Assembly: GCA_023229725.1 (NCBI GenBank)
Contig: JALNYR010000001.1
Coordinates: 15,035-79,034 of the forward strand
Length of the DNA: 64,000 nt
Direction: 5' to 3'
From: Dehalococcoidia bacterium
GTDB lineage: Bacteria; Chloroflexota; Dehalococcoidia; GIF9; AB-539-J10
Shown here: piece after piece, positions 56,644-64,000 of the stretch
How the letters are laid out: each line of letters opens with the position of its first letter
How positions within the stretch are numbered: position 1 is the stretch's first letter
Program-made: the position numbers and the translations under genes
The notes under the pieces: generated by a model
The model's input: only the letters and a program-made list of their open reading frames with translations
What the model was told of the DNA's origin: nothing
Database searches by the model: none

Positions 56644-57068
56644 CTCATCCTCCAAAGTCCGTATGCCGCGAGCGCGACCAGACCCAGCCCGGCGGCGATG
56701 CGCCAGCCACCGCCCTCCGCTGGCGACGCAGGCGGCGTCTCTTCGTCAGCGTCAGGTTCCGAGTCGCCGTCGGTGTCGGTCGGCATCGGATCGAGGCAGG
56801 TCTGCAGCCGCGCCAAAGCGCTCCGCGCCGCGGCGACGTGGCGCTCGGGGTCGTCTTGAAAGTAGTACGCGTTCGAGACCCCGTCGAAGAGGCCCGCTCC
56901 CAGCGCGGTGTCCGCGAGAAGGATCGCGGCCTCGGCCTGGTCGAGAATCCTCGCGCAGTCGCCGAGCGCCTCTCGCGCGGCCTCGTAGCCCTGGACGGCG
57001 GTGTTGATGTCGTTGCGCCGCTCGATGAGCCGGATGGCCGAGGCTGCGGTCATGTTGCGCTCGGACAT
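56640..57068 (-). CDS. Tail-anchored membrane protein 5
   Basis: A 142-aa protein: helical domain ~1-95 with two Cys, an acidic Asp/Glu/Pro linker ~96-120, and a membrane segment (IAAGLGLVALAAYGLW) with a RMR tail. Same plan as its neighbours. Confidence 0.55.
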   Translation of the reverse strand: MSERNMTAASAIRLIERRNDINTAVQGYEAAREALGDCARILDQAEAAILLADTALGAGLFDGVSNAYYFQDDPERHVAAARSALARLQTCLDPMPTDTDGDSEPDADEETPPASPAEGGGWRIAAGLGLVALAAYGLWRMR

Positions 57069-57069
57069 G

Positions 57070-57360
57070 CTACTCCTTCTTCCCGAGCATCTCGGTGAGC
57101 GTGAGGGGCCGCACCGGTTGGAACTCGGGTGGCGCGGCGGTGCCCTGCTGCAGCTTCTCCGCCTGCGAGGTGCAGCGGGCTCGGGCGGCTCTGATGACCT
57201 TCATGGCGCCCATGCAGAAGCCACGCGCGGCGAGCTCCTTCGCCTTGGGGACGTCGTCTTTCACGCACTGGCACCAGCAGTCGCCGTGGCTGTCGAGCTC
57301 CTCGACCTCGGAGATGAGGTCGCGGACGCCAGGGCAGCGCAGCTCCGGGGGCTTCGCCAT
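57070..57360 (-). CDS. Small Cys-rich soluble protein in the tail-anchor run
   Basis: A 96-aa protein without a membrane segment: PELRCPGVRDLI, GDCWCQCVKD, GFCMGAMKV and ARCTSQAEK give six Cys in a helical body. Possibly disulphide-rich or metal-binding; located between two anchored proteins. Confidence 0.5.
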   Translation of the reverse strand: MAKPPELRCPGVRDLISEVEELDSHGDCWCQCVKDDVPKAKELAARGFCMGAMKVIRAARARCTSQAEKLQQGTAAPPEFQPVRPLTLTEMLGKKE

Positions 57361-57894
57361 CTAGCGCCTCCTCCGCGGCTTCTTCGCGCGGTCGTAGATG
57401 TAGGCCCCGCCCGCGAGCACCGCAGCGCCCAGGACGGCGACGGTGCCGACGAGGCCCCAGCGCGTGCGGATGGCGCAGCGCCCCGACTCGACGGCGAGCA
57501 CGCCGGCCACGATCTGCTCGAGCGGCTGACGCCACTCGAGCGGCACGACGAGGCCCATCGGCGCGTAGGACCGCATCGAACGGAGCGTCGCGTCGGCGTC
57601 CCAAAGCGCGAGCACCTCGTCGGTGCCGAGCCCCTCGCCACTCTCCGACGCGGCCCAGTACGGCACGGAGAAGACGTCAGCGTCGCTGGGGTCGTAGTTC
57701 GTCGAGGCGGCATTGAGCGCCGAGACGTACTGCGCCGCGAGCGCCTCGAGCTGCCCGGTGAACTCGGCGCAGCCCTCGCCGGCCGGCGCCTGCAAGCCCG
57801 CTGCGGCGCGGCCCACGTCGGCGACGACCTCGTCGGCCTCGCTCGCGCGGAAGATCCAGTAGTCGCGGCTGTTGTAGGTGAACTGACGTCCCAT
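57361..57894 (-). CDS. Tail-anchored membrane protein 6
   Basis: A 177-aa protein: mixed alpha/beta domain (~1-145), membrane segment (VGTVAVLGAAVLAGGAYIY), then a strongly basic tail (DRAKKPRRRR). Its N-terminal layout resembles the 165-aa protein at 57897, so the two may be paralogues. Confidence 0.55.
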   Translation of the reverse strand: MGRQFTYNSRDYWIFRASEADEVVADVGRAAAGLQAPAGEGCAEFTGQLEALAAQYVSALNAASTNYDPSDADVFSVPYWAASESGEGLGTDEVLALWDADATLRSMRSYAPMGLVVPLEWRQPLEQIVAGVLAVESGRCAIRTRWGLVGTVAVLGAAVLAGGAYIYDRAKKPRRRR

Positions 57895-57896
57895 GA

Positions 57897-58394
57897 TTAC
57901 CTCTTGCCCTTGAAGAGCAGCCAGACCCCGAAGACAAGCCCCGCGGCGCCAAGGAGGCCGAGGGCGACAGCACCTCCGGTACCCTCTGCAGCAACGCCTG
58001 CAACGACCAGCGGGTCCATCTGCGCAGGCTCGGGCTCGTCAGCCTGCTGATACTGAGCATCGCACTCCGCGAACGCGGCGCGCCACGCCTGCACGGCCTG
58101 CGTGAATTGCGCGGCCTGCGTAGCAAAAAGCCACGCCCCGCCGATGCAACGCTCCGGAATCGTGGTGTTCAGCTCGGACACGAACTGCTCGGGCATGTAG
58201 TTGGCCTCGAGCGCTGCGCCTGTTATACGGAGGACGTCAACCGGGTCCGCGAGGGCGGGGCAAGGGTAGTTCCCGACGTACTCGTCAGCGCCTGCCACCG
58301 CGTTCAGGATGCTCTCGACTTCCGCGGGCTCGTAAAAGAAGACCTGAACGCTACGACTCCCGCTGTTGACCGTGTGCTCGGTGCCGATCGTCAT
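57897..58394 (-). CDS. Tail-anchored membrane protein 7
   Basis: A 165-aa protein: beta-rich start (RSVQVFFYEPAEVESIL), helical middle with Cys near 45, 82 and 110, an acidic linker, then a long hydrophobic end (GLLGAAGLVFGVWLLF) and a KGKR tail. Confidence 0.55.
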   Translation of the reverse strand: MTIGTEHTVNSGSRSVQVFFYEPAEVESILNAVAGADEYVGNYPCPALADPVDVLRITGAALEANYMPEQFVSELNTTIPERCIGGAWLFATQAAQFTQAVQAWRAAFAECDAQYQQADEPEPAQMDPLVVAGVAAEGTGGAVALGLLGAAGLVFGVWLLFKGKR

Positions 58395-58431
58395 GCTCCC
58401 GAGAGTAGACCGGCTCGAGGGGCGGGGTGAA

Positions 58432-58881
58432 CTAGGCCGGAGGCTTCCCCGCGACGGCGCACGCGTCGCAGAGCGCCCAGAAGACCGTCATGTCGCAGAC
58501 CGGCTGGCCCTTGACGATGCGCGCGGGAATGCGGGAGACGGCGGCGAGGAACGGGATCTCGAAGACGGTCGACTTGCCAGGGCCGGCCTCGCCGCTCATG
58601 AGCCCATGCTCGAGCAGCGCTTCCTGATGTTCCTTGATGATCGAGACGAAGAGGCTGTACCGCATCGCGAGGTGCGCGGCGTGGTCGCCGGTCACACCGA
58701 CGTCGGCCGCGGCCTTGAGGAGTCGCGCCTGAATGTCGGCCTGCTGCGGCGCCGCACCGATGCCCGCGAAGGCCTTGCCCGTCGCGACGAGGTATTTCTC
58801 GAAGAGGTCAGCGGGGACGTCTAGGATCGAGATGGTCTGCGGCGGCCTGGCGGCGCCGGGCCGGTGGAGGTGGTTCGCCAT
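58432..58881 (-). CDS. Unknown helical protein with P-loop-like sequence
   Basis: A 149-aa protein. GEAGPGKST at about residues 96-104 fits the Walker A pattern, but it lies late in a short helical protein with no visible Walker B, so it may be a chance match. Two Cys (CDAC) near the end. Leaderless: TATCCT 7 nt before the ATG with TTGACC 18 nt upstream. Confidence 0.45.
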   Translation of the reverse strand: MANHLHRPGAARPPQTISILDVPADLFEKYLVATGKAFAGIGAAPQQADIQARLLKAAADVGVTGDHAAHLAMRYSLFVSIIKEHQEALLEHGLMSGEAGPGKSTVFEIPFLAAVSRIPARIVKGQPVCDMTVFWALCDACAVAGKPPA

Positions 58882-58888
58882 GGAGGGG

Positions 58889-58918
58889 AGGATACAACCG
58901 GGGTTGCATTGCGGTCAA
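58889..58918 (-). promoter_or_regulatory. Leftward promoter for a leaderless gene
   Basis: Minus strand: TTGACC (58913-58918), 18 nt, TATCCT (58889-58894), 7 nt, ATG 58881. This probably drives the leftward run of anchored proteins too. No Shine-Dalgarno site. Confidence 0.6.
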
Positions 58919-58957
58919 GCTCGCCGACCTCACGGGTCAGCAGTCGGTGTCGGGGCC

Positions 58958-59281
58958 TCAAGCGGGAAGCTGAAGGGCAAGCTCCTCGATCACGTCGAAG
59001 GCCTTGTTCGCGCGCTTGACGCTCACCTTGACGCAGTCGCCCAGCGCGGCCTCGATGTCAGCCCGCGAAGCTCCGGAGAGCTCGACATAGTGCCCGTCGA
59101 TGATGCCCTGCGTGATGGCGCCGTCGAGCTTCGCGCCGCGGGGCACCACCGCGATCGTGACGACGGCGACGGCGAGCTGGCCCTCGAACTCAGGGAGCAC
59201 CTTGCGAGCGCCCTTCTTGAACGCCGCCTCGATCAAGTCGTCCGAGGACTCGTAGGCCACGATCTCACGCTTCCTGGGCAT
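58958..59281 (-). CDS. Small alpha/beta protein
   Basis: A 107-aa protein with KVLPEFEGQLAVAVVTIAVV strands and a helical C-terminus (ANKAFDVIEELALQ). GGAGGTGAC precedes the ATG. No family recognised. Confidence 0.45.
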   Translation of the reverse strand: MPRKREIVAYESSDDLIEAAFKKGARKVLPEFEGQLAVAVVTIAVVPRGAKLDGAITQGIIDGHYVELSGASRADIEAALGDCVKVSVKRANKAFDVIEELALQLPA

Positions 59282-59552
59282 GGGTCACCTCCATGATCGG
59301 AGCAGCAGCCCGCTGCACCGCTGCGTGGAGGCGAGTGTACATTCCCCGTCGGCCGCAGTCGAGCACCTCGATCTGCGCGGCGTCGGCGAGTCGGTTCGTG
59401 GCTGCGACGAGGTCTCCCCTTGTGACGTGCCGCAGCGCGATCGTCGCGAGCTCCTCGCATCGAGCCCCGGCAGCCTCGAGCTCGGCGACGGGGATGTCTT
59501 GCACCTCGTGCGGCAGGTCGGCGCCCCAAGCCTCGGCAGCCTCTACCGCCAT
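59265..59552 (-). CDS. Small helical protein
   Basis: A 95-aa helical protein (MAVEAAEAWGADL...). It overlaps the gene upstream by 10 nt and the gene downstream by 17 nt; a longer start is possible. No family recognised. Confidence 0.4.
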   Translation of the reverse strand: MAVEAAEAWGADLPHEVQDIPVAELEAAGARCEELATIALRHVTRGDLVAATNRLADAAQIEVLDCGRRGMYTRLHAAVQRAAAPIMEVTHAQEA

Positions 59553-59824
59553 GAAGATCCAGAGCTGAAGCTGCGCGTCGGCGGCGCGCACGACCAGCGC
59601 ACGGTGGCGGCGTCGGCACGGCAGAGCAGCCCGGCGCGAGGCCCCCACGGCTGCGCCGTCCTGACGTGGTAGACGCCGGCTTGCGTCGGCGCCTCCGGAT
59701 AGGCGTCTCGCGCGAGCACCACGATCCTGAACCCGCCGGTCACGCCCTCGTCGACCATGGCTCCGAATCGACCGCCCGACCGTGCGACGCACGTGGGACA
59801 GAGCTTGATTTCACTGAGTCTCAT
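59543..59824 (-). CDS. Unknown protein with CPTC motif
   Basis: A 93-aa protein starting MRLSEIKLCPTC. A beta-rich body (GGFRIVVLARD, YHVRTAQPWG) and a Ser-rich end. ATGA-coupled to a 27-aa frame upstream. It could have a partial zinc site. Confidence 0.4.
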   Translation of the reverse strand: MRLSEIKLCPTCVARSGGRFGAMVDEGVTGGFRIVVLARDAYPEAPTQAGVYHVRTAQPWGPRAGLLCRADAATVRWSCAPPTRSFSSGSSWR

Positions 59825-59904
59825 GACCATCTCCCTTGCTTCGTGAGAAGGGGCATGCACGCGAGCGCGATGCCCCACGTCAGGATGATGCACAGCCAAG
59901 ACAT
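59821..59904 (-). CDS. 27-aa membrane mini-protein
   Basis: A 27-residue frame with GAGGAGAAGCC before the ATG and ATGA coupling downstream: MSWLCIILTWGIALAC then a short basic tail. One membrane helix. Supported by ribosome site and coupling only. Confidence 0.4.
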   Translation of the reverse strand: MSWLCIILTWGIALACMPLLTKQGRWS

Positions 59905-59950
59905 TGGCTTCTCCTCTGGCCCGCGGCCCCGGTCGCCCGGCGCGGGGCGA

Positions 59951-60160
59951 TCAGTCCGCGAGTGCCCGGCGGAATGCGGCCTCGCCAGCCCGCTCTGCCT
60001 GTACCCGATCCAACCCAGCCTCCAAGGCCAGATAGATCGCCGCCTGTTTCTCGGCGTCCTCCCACTGCCGAGGACGCCACCTATTACTCAGACCCACGAC
60101 CTCCGCTAGCGGCATCCCCGCTGCGTGCAGGTGATTCTCAATGTTTCGCCACGTAATCAT
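59951..60160 (-). CDS. Small helical protein
   Basis: A 69-aa protein starting MITWRNIENHLH after a GGAGGAG site. Helical, acidic C-terminal half. No family recognised. Confidence 0.45.
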   Translation of the reverse strand: MITWRNIENHLHAAGMPLAEVVGLSNRWRPRQWEDAEKQAAIYLALEAGLDRVQAERAGEAAFRRALAD

Positions 60161-60229
60161 CTCCTCCTCTCCTCCTCTGGCCGCGGCCCGTGTTCGCACG
60201 GCGAAGGCACTGCCGCCGCGGGGCCCCCG

Positions 60230-61297
60230 CTACTCGGAGGCGCCGTACTCGCGCTCGACGGTCAGCACGTTGTCGATCGTGACGCGCACGAGCACCCCGA
60301 CGCGGCGCACGGGCCACGACGGGCAATCGCGCTCGCGGCACTGGCCGAAATGGACGCGCGGCGTCACCTCGCAGCACACGGTGGGGCTGCGGAAAAAGTC
60401 GTCCTCAAAGCGCCGCTGCACGGCCGCGGTGATGCCCTTCACGGTGGCCCACTCCTCGGGCGAGAGGCCCTCGGTCTCCGGGTCGTCAGCCGCGAGCGAG
60501 ATGAACGCGAAGTCTTGATGGACGGGGCTGTAGTCGGCGTCGACATCGCAGTGCTGACGCACGTCCCTCGCTTGGATCTTAATGTAGGGCGCTAGGTCCG
60601 CGGCGAGCGGCAGGAGCCGATCGGTCACGACCGCGACGGCTTCCACTTCGGGCAGCAGGCCCAGGGGATTGCCGTCGAGCAGGTTGCGCTGGGCGAGCCG
60701 CTCCTTGACCGACTCGTCGCCCCAGTCGGCGCAGAGCTGCGCGAGCTGCGCCAAGCGGTCCGTGGCGCGACGCCGCGCTGCGGCCTCGTTCTCTGCCTTG
60801 TCGGCGACACGCCGCCGCTCGATTTCTCGGGTCGCCGCAACGAACTTTGCCGCTCGTGCGTCGACTCTCGCGCGCAGCTCGGCAGGCACCTCTTCGTACA
60901 GGCGGGGCATGTACGGCGCGCTGGGGCCGGGGTTCTCGGGCGTCGGCTCGGGCAGCCCGAGCCACTCCTCGAATCGCGCCGCGAGCTCGGCGACGTCCTG
61001 CGCGTGCTCGGTGGCCTTGGTCGCGGCCTCGGCCGCTTCTCGCTCGGCACGCTCCGACGCTGCCACCTCGTACAGGGTGATGGCATCGGCGGCGTCGGTC
61101 GGAACGCGGGGCCACGTGACCCGAAGATCTTCCAACGTCACGTTGCCCGTCCTGTCGATGCGCGGGTCAAGCGCAATCGCACGAGCCACAAGGCCCACGT
61201 CGTCGCTCTGGAACTCCCGGTCGCGTTGCGCGGGACGGCCCGCTAGCAGCTCGACTTTCTGTGCCTCGGTCGTGATGGTGCCCTTGATCGTCAACAT
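60230..61297 (-). CDS. Unknown helical protein
   Basis: A 355-aa protein. Residues 1-70 are alpha/beta; ~70-235 are mostly charged helix with coiled-coil character (ASERAEREAAEAATKATEHA); ~250-355 are alpha/beta with Cys clusters near the end (CCEVTPRVHFGQCRERDC). GAGGAGA precedes ATG 61297; the longer frame to 61540 lacks a ribosome site. Family not recognised. Confidence 0.5.
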   Translation of the reverse strand: MLTIKGTITTEAQKVELLAGRPAQRDREFQSDDVGLVARAIALDPRIDRTGNVTLEDLRVTWPRVPTDAADAITLYEVAASERAEREAAEAATKATEHAQDVAELAARFEEWLGLPEPTPENPGPSAPYMPRLYEEVPAELRARVDARAAKFVAATREIERRRVADKAENEAAARRRATDRLAQLAQLCADWGDESVKERLAQRNLLDGNPLGLLPEVEAVAVVTDRLLPLAADLAPYIKIQARDVRQHCDVDADYSPVHQDFAFISLAADDPETEGLSPEEWATVKGITAAVQRRFEDDFFRSPTVCCEVTPRVHFGQCRERDCPSWPVRRVGVLVRVTIDNVLTVEREYGASE

Positions 61298-61298
61298 C

Positions 61299-61439
61299 TC
61301 AGATCTCCTCGCTCGCGTTCCCCGCGAGCTGTTCACGCAGCGTCCTGCCACGTGCCTGGCGTCCGAGCCAGGCGAGAACGTCGAGACGAGCTCGGCGGCC
61401 TCGCGCGGCTCGGGTGCCGCGACTCTCAGAACATGCCAC
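61299..61439 (-). CDS. Small basic protein
   Basis: A 46-aa frame from a GTG that overlaps the upstream stop by 14 nt. Arg-rich amphipathic helix (LDVLAWLGRQARGRTLREQL). It ends 1 nt before the next ATG region. Coding status is uncertain. Confidence 0.3.
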   Translation of the reverse strand: MACSESRGTRAARGRRARLDVLAWLGRQARGRTLREQLAGNASEEI

Positions 61440-61641
61440 CTTTCGAGAAGGGCAACGTGCCGTGCTCCTCGAAGTGGGCAATGTCTTCTCGGATCTGCTC
61501 CGAGTTTCCCCAGCGAACGTGACGACTCGACTTGATGCAAGCGACGTATTCGCCTGCCTTTATCTTCTTGACGACCAGCGTTTTCCAGTGCGCTACTATC
61601 GTCAGTGTCTCGCCGTTGTGTTTTGGAAGTTGCCGTTTCAT
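61426..61641 (-). CDS. Small basic protein
   Basis: A 71-aa protein starting MKRQLPKHNGETL; basic strands, then an acidic helix (NSEQIREDIAHFEEHG). An in-frame start at 61716 is longer but overlaps the next gene. Less GC-rich. No family recognised. Confidence 0.45.
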   Translation of the reverse strand: MKRQLPKHNGETLTIVAHWKTLVVKKIKAGEYVACIKSSRHVRWGNSEQIREDIAHFEEHGTLPFSKGGMF

Positions 61642-61681
61642 GTTTCTTCGCTCACCATGTACAGACGCATGGCGAATATGT

Positions 61682-62059
61682 TTATTCACTTTTCTTGACG
61701 ATTTCGGCGCCTTCAATCCCCCGCTTCGGATGGTAGGTCATGCCATCCGTGAACCGGTAGACCGGCCCGTCATAGCGAGCGCAGACATACCACACCTTTC
61801 GCTCTTGCCAGATCGCGACCTTGTTCTGAAAGGCGACGAGCCGCTCCTTTGTAGTGTTCGTCAAGAATCCGCCAGAGTCGAAGACGATCGAACCGTCAGG
61901 ACGAAAGCGCAGAATATCGGTATCCCAAAGTCGGATCACACGGTCGTTGCCGTCTATGTATTCCACGGTGTTGCCTTTGACGAGCACCCGAGCGTGTGGG
62001 AGACCGTGCTTTAGGGTTGCTGCGTCGCGCTTGTCTGTATCCATCGTTTTGCTGCTCAC
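61682..62059 (-). CDS. Conserved phage accessory protein
   Basis: A 125-aa protein. The pattern VIRLWDTDILRFRPDG, FDSGGFLTNTTKERL and KVWYVCARYDG is one I associate with a widespread small phage protein of unknown function. ATGA-coupled to the gene upstream. Probably early/accessory. Confidence 0.55.
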   Translation of the reverse strand: MSSKTMDTDKRDAATLKHGLPHARVLVKGNTVEYIDGNDRVIRLWDTDILRFRPDGSIVFDSGGFLTNTTKERLVAFQNKVAIWQERKVWYVCARYDGPVYRFTDGMTYHPKRGIEGAEIVKKSE

Positions 62060-62877
62060 GGTGTCACCTCAATCCCGAGCGCCGTCAACATCTGCGCGAG
62101 AATGTTACACTCTTCTTTGAAGGCCTCGTCAATGTACGGGTCGTCGGAATTTGCGACGGTGACGCCCCAGATTCCAGGTGACTCGAGGTTTTGCGCGATC
62201 TGGTAACCATGTCTCAATGTCGACGCGAGCGGGATCTGGATCTCAACACGAGCTCTCACGCCATAGTTAGTCAAGTCGCCATTCTTGAGAGCTGCGAGAT
62301 CTTCCTCGAATCCCTCTTGCTCTGCCCAGGACAGATCAGCGTCGTCGTCGTTATCGACGACTTTCTCGAACGAGGCGCGGCTTACCTTGATCTTGCTCGC
62401 CGGAGGTGGCGTCACGCGAACACCTCGAGACTCGATGCGCGTGACGGCACGGTCGCAAGCACGATCATTGAATGCGCCATGGTCCAGCTCTCGAATGAGC
62501 TCGGGAATCGTCTTAGCGTTGATAGGGACGTCAGCCCAAAACGCGAGGAAACGACCGAGCGATCCATGCTCGTTTTGGGGATCGTAGCACTCTGCAATGT
62601 TTTTCGGGTCAATGAATCGCACATAGCCGTGCGACAAATTATCGCCCAATTGCATCACGGCTAGGCGGCCCGCCACATCATGCGGCTCGGAGACGCGCCC
62701 CAACACGCGACCATACGCACGCCGATCCCCGTCTTCGTATATCACGAGGTCTCCGGGGGAGGCCTCATACTTTCCGGGGCCGCCGATGCGAACGCTCGGA
62801 AGATTCACCTTTTTGTTGGTGACGGCGAACCTGACAAGGTGCTGCGAATTGATCTCACACTTCCAACCTTTTGCCAC
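62056..62877 (-). CDS. Unknown alpha/beta protein
   Basis: A 273-aa protein starting at GTG 62877 after GAGGGAG. A beta-rich first half (DLVIYEDGDRRAYGRVLGRV, an SH3-like pattern), an acidic middle, and a C-terminal alpha/beta end. No family recognised. Confidence 0.45.
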   Translation of the reverse strand: MAKGWKCEINSQHLVRFAVTNKKVNLPSVRIGGPGKYEASPGDLVIYEDGDRRAYGRVLGRVSEPHDVAGRLAVMQLGDNLSHGYVRFIDPKNIAECYDPQNEHGSLGRFLAFWADVPINAKTIPELIRELDHGAFNDRACDRAVTRIESRGVRVTPPPASKIKVSRASFEKVVDNDDDADLSWAEQEGFEEDLAALKNGDLTNYGVRARVEIQIPLASTLRHGYQIAQNLESPGIWGVTVANSDDPYIDEAFKEECNILAQMLTALGIEVTP

Positions 62878-63024
62878 GACTCCCTCACTTTCATCCGGCC
62901 GTGATCCCGCACGACCTTTTCGCAACCCGCGAGCAAGGTGCTCGTGAGCTCTGAAAAGGCGCCGACGGTCGGGATCGTGCGGAGGGAACGCACACCGTCA
63001 GCATAAGGCCTTCTTTAGAACATG

Positions 63025-63546
63025 CTACCAGAGTCGCATCGGTCGCTTGTGCCAGTCGAGGCCCATCGCCAAATAGAGCGGCGTCCAATGTGCCGAATAG
63101 AAGTCATATCCCCCGCCGTCGATCGCGAGAATGTGACCATTGAAGTCGTCGCTTTCGTAAACGAGGAAACCGCACTCCGGCGCGAGGTGCGCGGCCCTCG
63201 TGTTATCGGTCCAAAAAACGGTGGAATGCGCGCCGGGGAAACCACCGTATCTCGGGCCGGCGAGGGGCAGATCTTCCCACACGTGAGAATGCCCACAGCT
63301 CTCACACGTGCAGGTGTTCTCCCCATCTTCGTTTTCTTCGCACGCCCCTTTGTCGATCTCCTCCCCACAGTGATCGCACTCGCGCCGGTCAGACCCTACC
63401 AGGCGCAACACGGAATCGACGTCGCCATCGGCGTGTTTCAAAAGGTTCTCGAACAGAACGCCGGGGATCATATCCATATTGCGACTCACGAAGTAACACA
63501 CGGCACGCTCAAGGTTTGCTTCGATCTGCTTTTTGCTGAGTCCCAT
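63025..63546 (-). CDS. Unknown protein with zinc ribbon
   Basis: A 173-aa protein: helical N-terminus (~1-45), a CDHCGEE and CESCGH ribbon (~57-85), then a C-terminal alpha/beta domain with several Trp/His. Possibly an early phage protein that binds zinc or nucleic acid. Confidence 0.5.
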   Translation of the reverse strand: MGLSKKQIEANLERAVCYFVSRNMDMIPGVLFENLLKHADGDVDSVLRLVGSDRRECDHCGEEIDKGACEENEDGENTCTCESCGHSHVWEDLPLAGPRYGGFPGAHSTVFWTDNTRAAHLAPECGFLVYESDDFNGHILAIDGGGYDFYSAHWTPLYLAMGLDWHKRPMRLW

Positions 63547-63627
63547 CTTATCCCTCTTTTCCGTGTTGAATCCCGACCACGCGGCGTCAACCGGGTGCCG
63601 TCGCGGGCGTCGAATTTCAACACGAGC

Positions 63628-63981
63628 TCACGCTATGTAAATCTGGCCGTCATCTCCGAGATACAAATTCACTTCGCCGAATTCCTTTGACAGCTCCGTA
63701 AGCTGATCTCCCTGCAGCTCGGGATAGTCGCCATCCCAGAATCCCGCGCCGTGGCCGTTACGGGTCAGCCAGAAATTGTGGGCCACATTCTCATAGTCCA
63801 GGTGTTCGATCGTGTCGAGAATCGGCGCGGCCTTCGTGAAGAAATCTTCGCAATCGGCCCGCATCTTTTCCAGCGTCTCTGGCGCGAGATCGCTCGCGTC
63901 ATAATTCGTATCGAACGGTTCCCCGCCCGACTCATCGCTTTCGTCATTGGACGACCACAAAGCCGTCGCGATATATTGCAC
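63628..63981 (-). CDS. Conserved phage accessory protein
   Basis: A 117-aa acidic protein. LAPETLEKMRADCEDFF, NFWLTRNGHGAGFWDGDY and LYLGDDGQIY match a small protein common in phages of GC-rich Gram-negatives, of unknown function. GTG start at 63981; no ribosome site is visible before the window edge, so the start is provisional. Confidence 0.6.
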   Translation of the reverse strand: MQYIATALWSSNDESDESGGEPFDTNYDASDLAPETLEKMRADCEDFFTKAAPILDTIEHLDYENVAHNFWLTRNGHGAGFWDGDYPELQGDQLTELSKEFGEVNLYLGDDGQIYIA

Positions 63982-64000
63982 AACGAATGGGAGATCGGAA

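Noticed and set aside
62805..62993. Short leftward frame overlapping the start of the 273-aa gene
   Set aside because: It overlaps the better-supported gene by over 70 nt and lacks a ribosome site; the 147 nt upstream of 62877 otherwise look non-coding.
1..64000. CRISPR arrays, rRNA genes and insertion sequences
   Set aside because: No regularly spaced repeats, no rRNA segments and no transposase-like gene were seen by reading.

Overview
The window looks like a 64 kb piece of a GC-rich bacterial virus genome. Its genes are short, tightly packed and mostly joined by ATGA, GTGA or TGATG stop/start overlaps. It carries many small Cys/Zn proteins, two tRNA genes, two AP2/HNH homing endonucleases, peptidoglycan hydrolases, a phage-type adenine methyltransferase and long repetitive fibre-like proteins. 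The host is probably a GC-rich Gram-negative bacterium, because there are M23, transglycosylase and lipoprotein genes but no mycolate-specific lysis genes. No terminase, portal, HK97-type capsid, tape measure or DNA polymerase was recognised here, so the virion type is open. Both ends are cut: a leftward gene runs off the left edge.

Layout. 1-298: start of a leftward gene, a leftward terminator and a rightward promoter. 299-2159: a RepA-like P-loop ATPase followed by an AT-rich non-coding stretch with a perfect 23-bp-arm palindrome, a candidate replication origin. 2160-10105: regulators with winged helices, Cys-rich mini-proteins, small membrane proteins and a 609-aa coiled-coil protein. 10143-18020: a candidate virion-core module. 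It holds a transglutaminase-like protein, a 732-aa membrane protein, very basic Cys-rich peptides, three related beta-sandwich proteins that could be jelly rolls, and further membrane proteins. 18071-25515: three glycosyltransferase genes, including a 1307-aa GT-A/TPR/methyltransferase/GT-B fusion. 25481-34613: fibre-like proteins with shared ~50-aa repeats and LamG-like domains, interrupted by a homing endonuclease, then a decoration-like protein. 34613-46629: small accessory genes, a 546-aa conserved unknown, a tyrosine recombinase and a phage-type N6-adenine methyltransferase.

At 46626-46629 the rightward run meets the leftward run; the two stop codons share one CTAG. The leftward run starts with three tandem M23-type paralogues (one intact, two degenerate), a tiny membrane protein, an SGNH hydrolase and a cluster of basic Cys-rich peptides. 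A tRNA-Tyr and an initiator tRNA follow, both with C instead of the near-universal U at position 33. Then come lysis genes (lytic transglycosylase, SleB-like hydrolase), a second AP2/HNH endonuclease, seven small proteins of which most end in one C-terminal membrane anchor plus a basic tail, and finally a less GC-rich block of typical phage accessory genes.

Two themes connect the window. First, about two dozen predicted membrane proteins sit beside candidate jelly-roll proteins, which would fit a virion with an internal lipid membrane; this is a hypothesis. Second, many transcription units start with a sigma70-like -10 box (TAnnnT) whose last base lies 6-7 nt before the start codon and with no Shine-Dalgarno site. 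That implies leaderless mRNAs for operon-leading genes, while downstream genes use normal ribosome sites or coupling.
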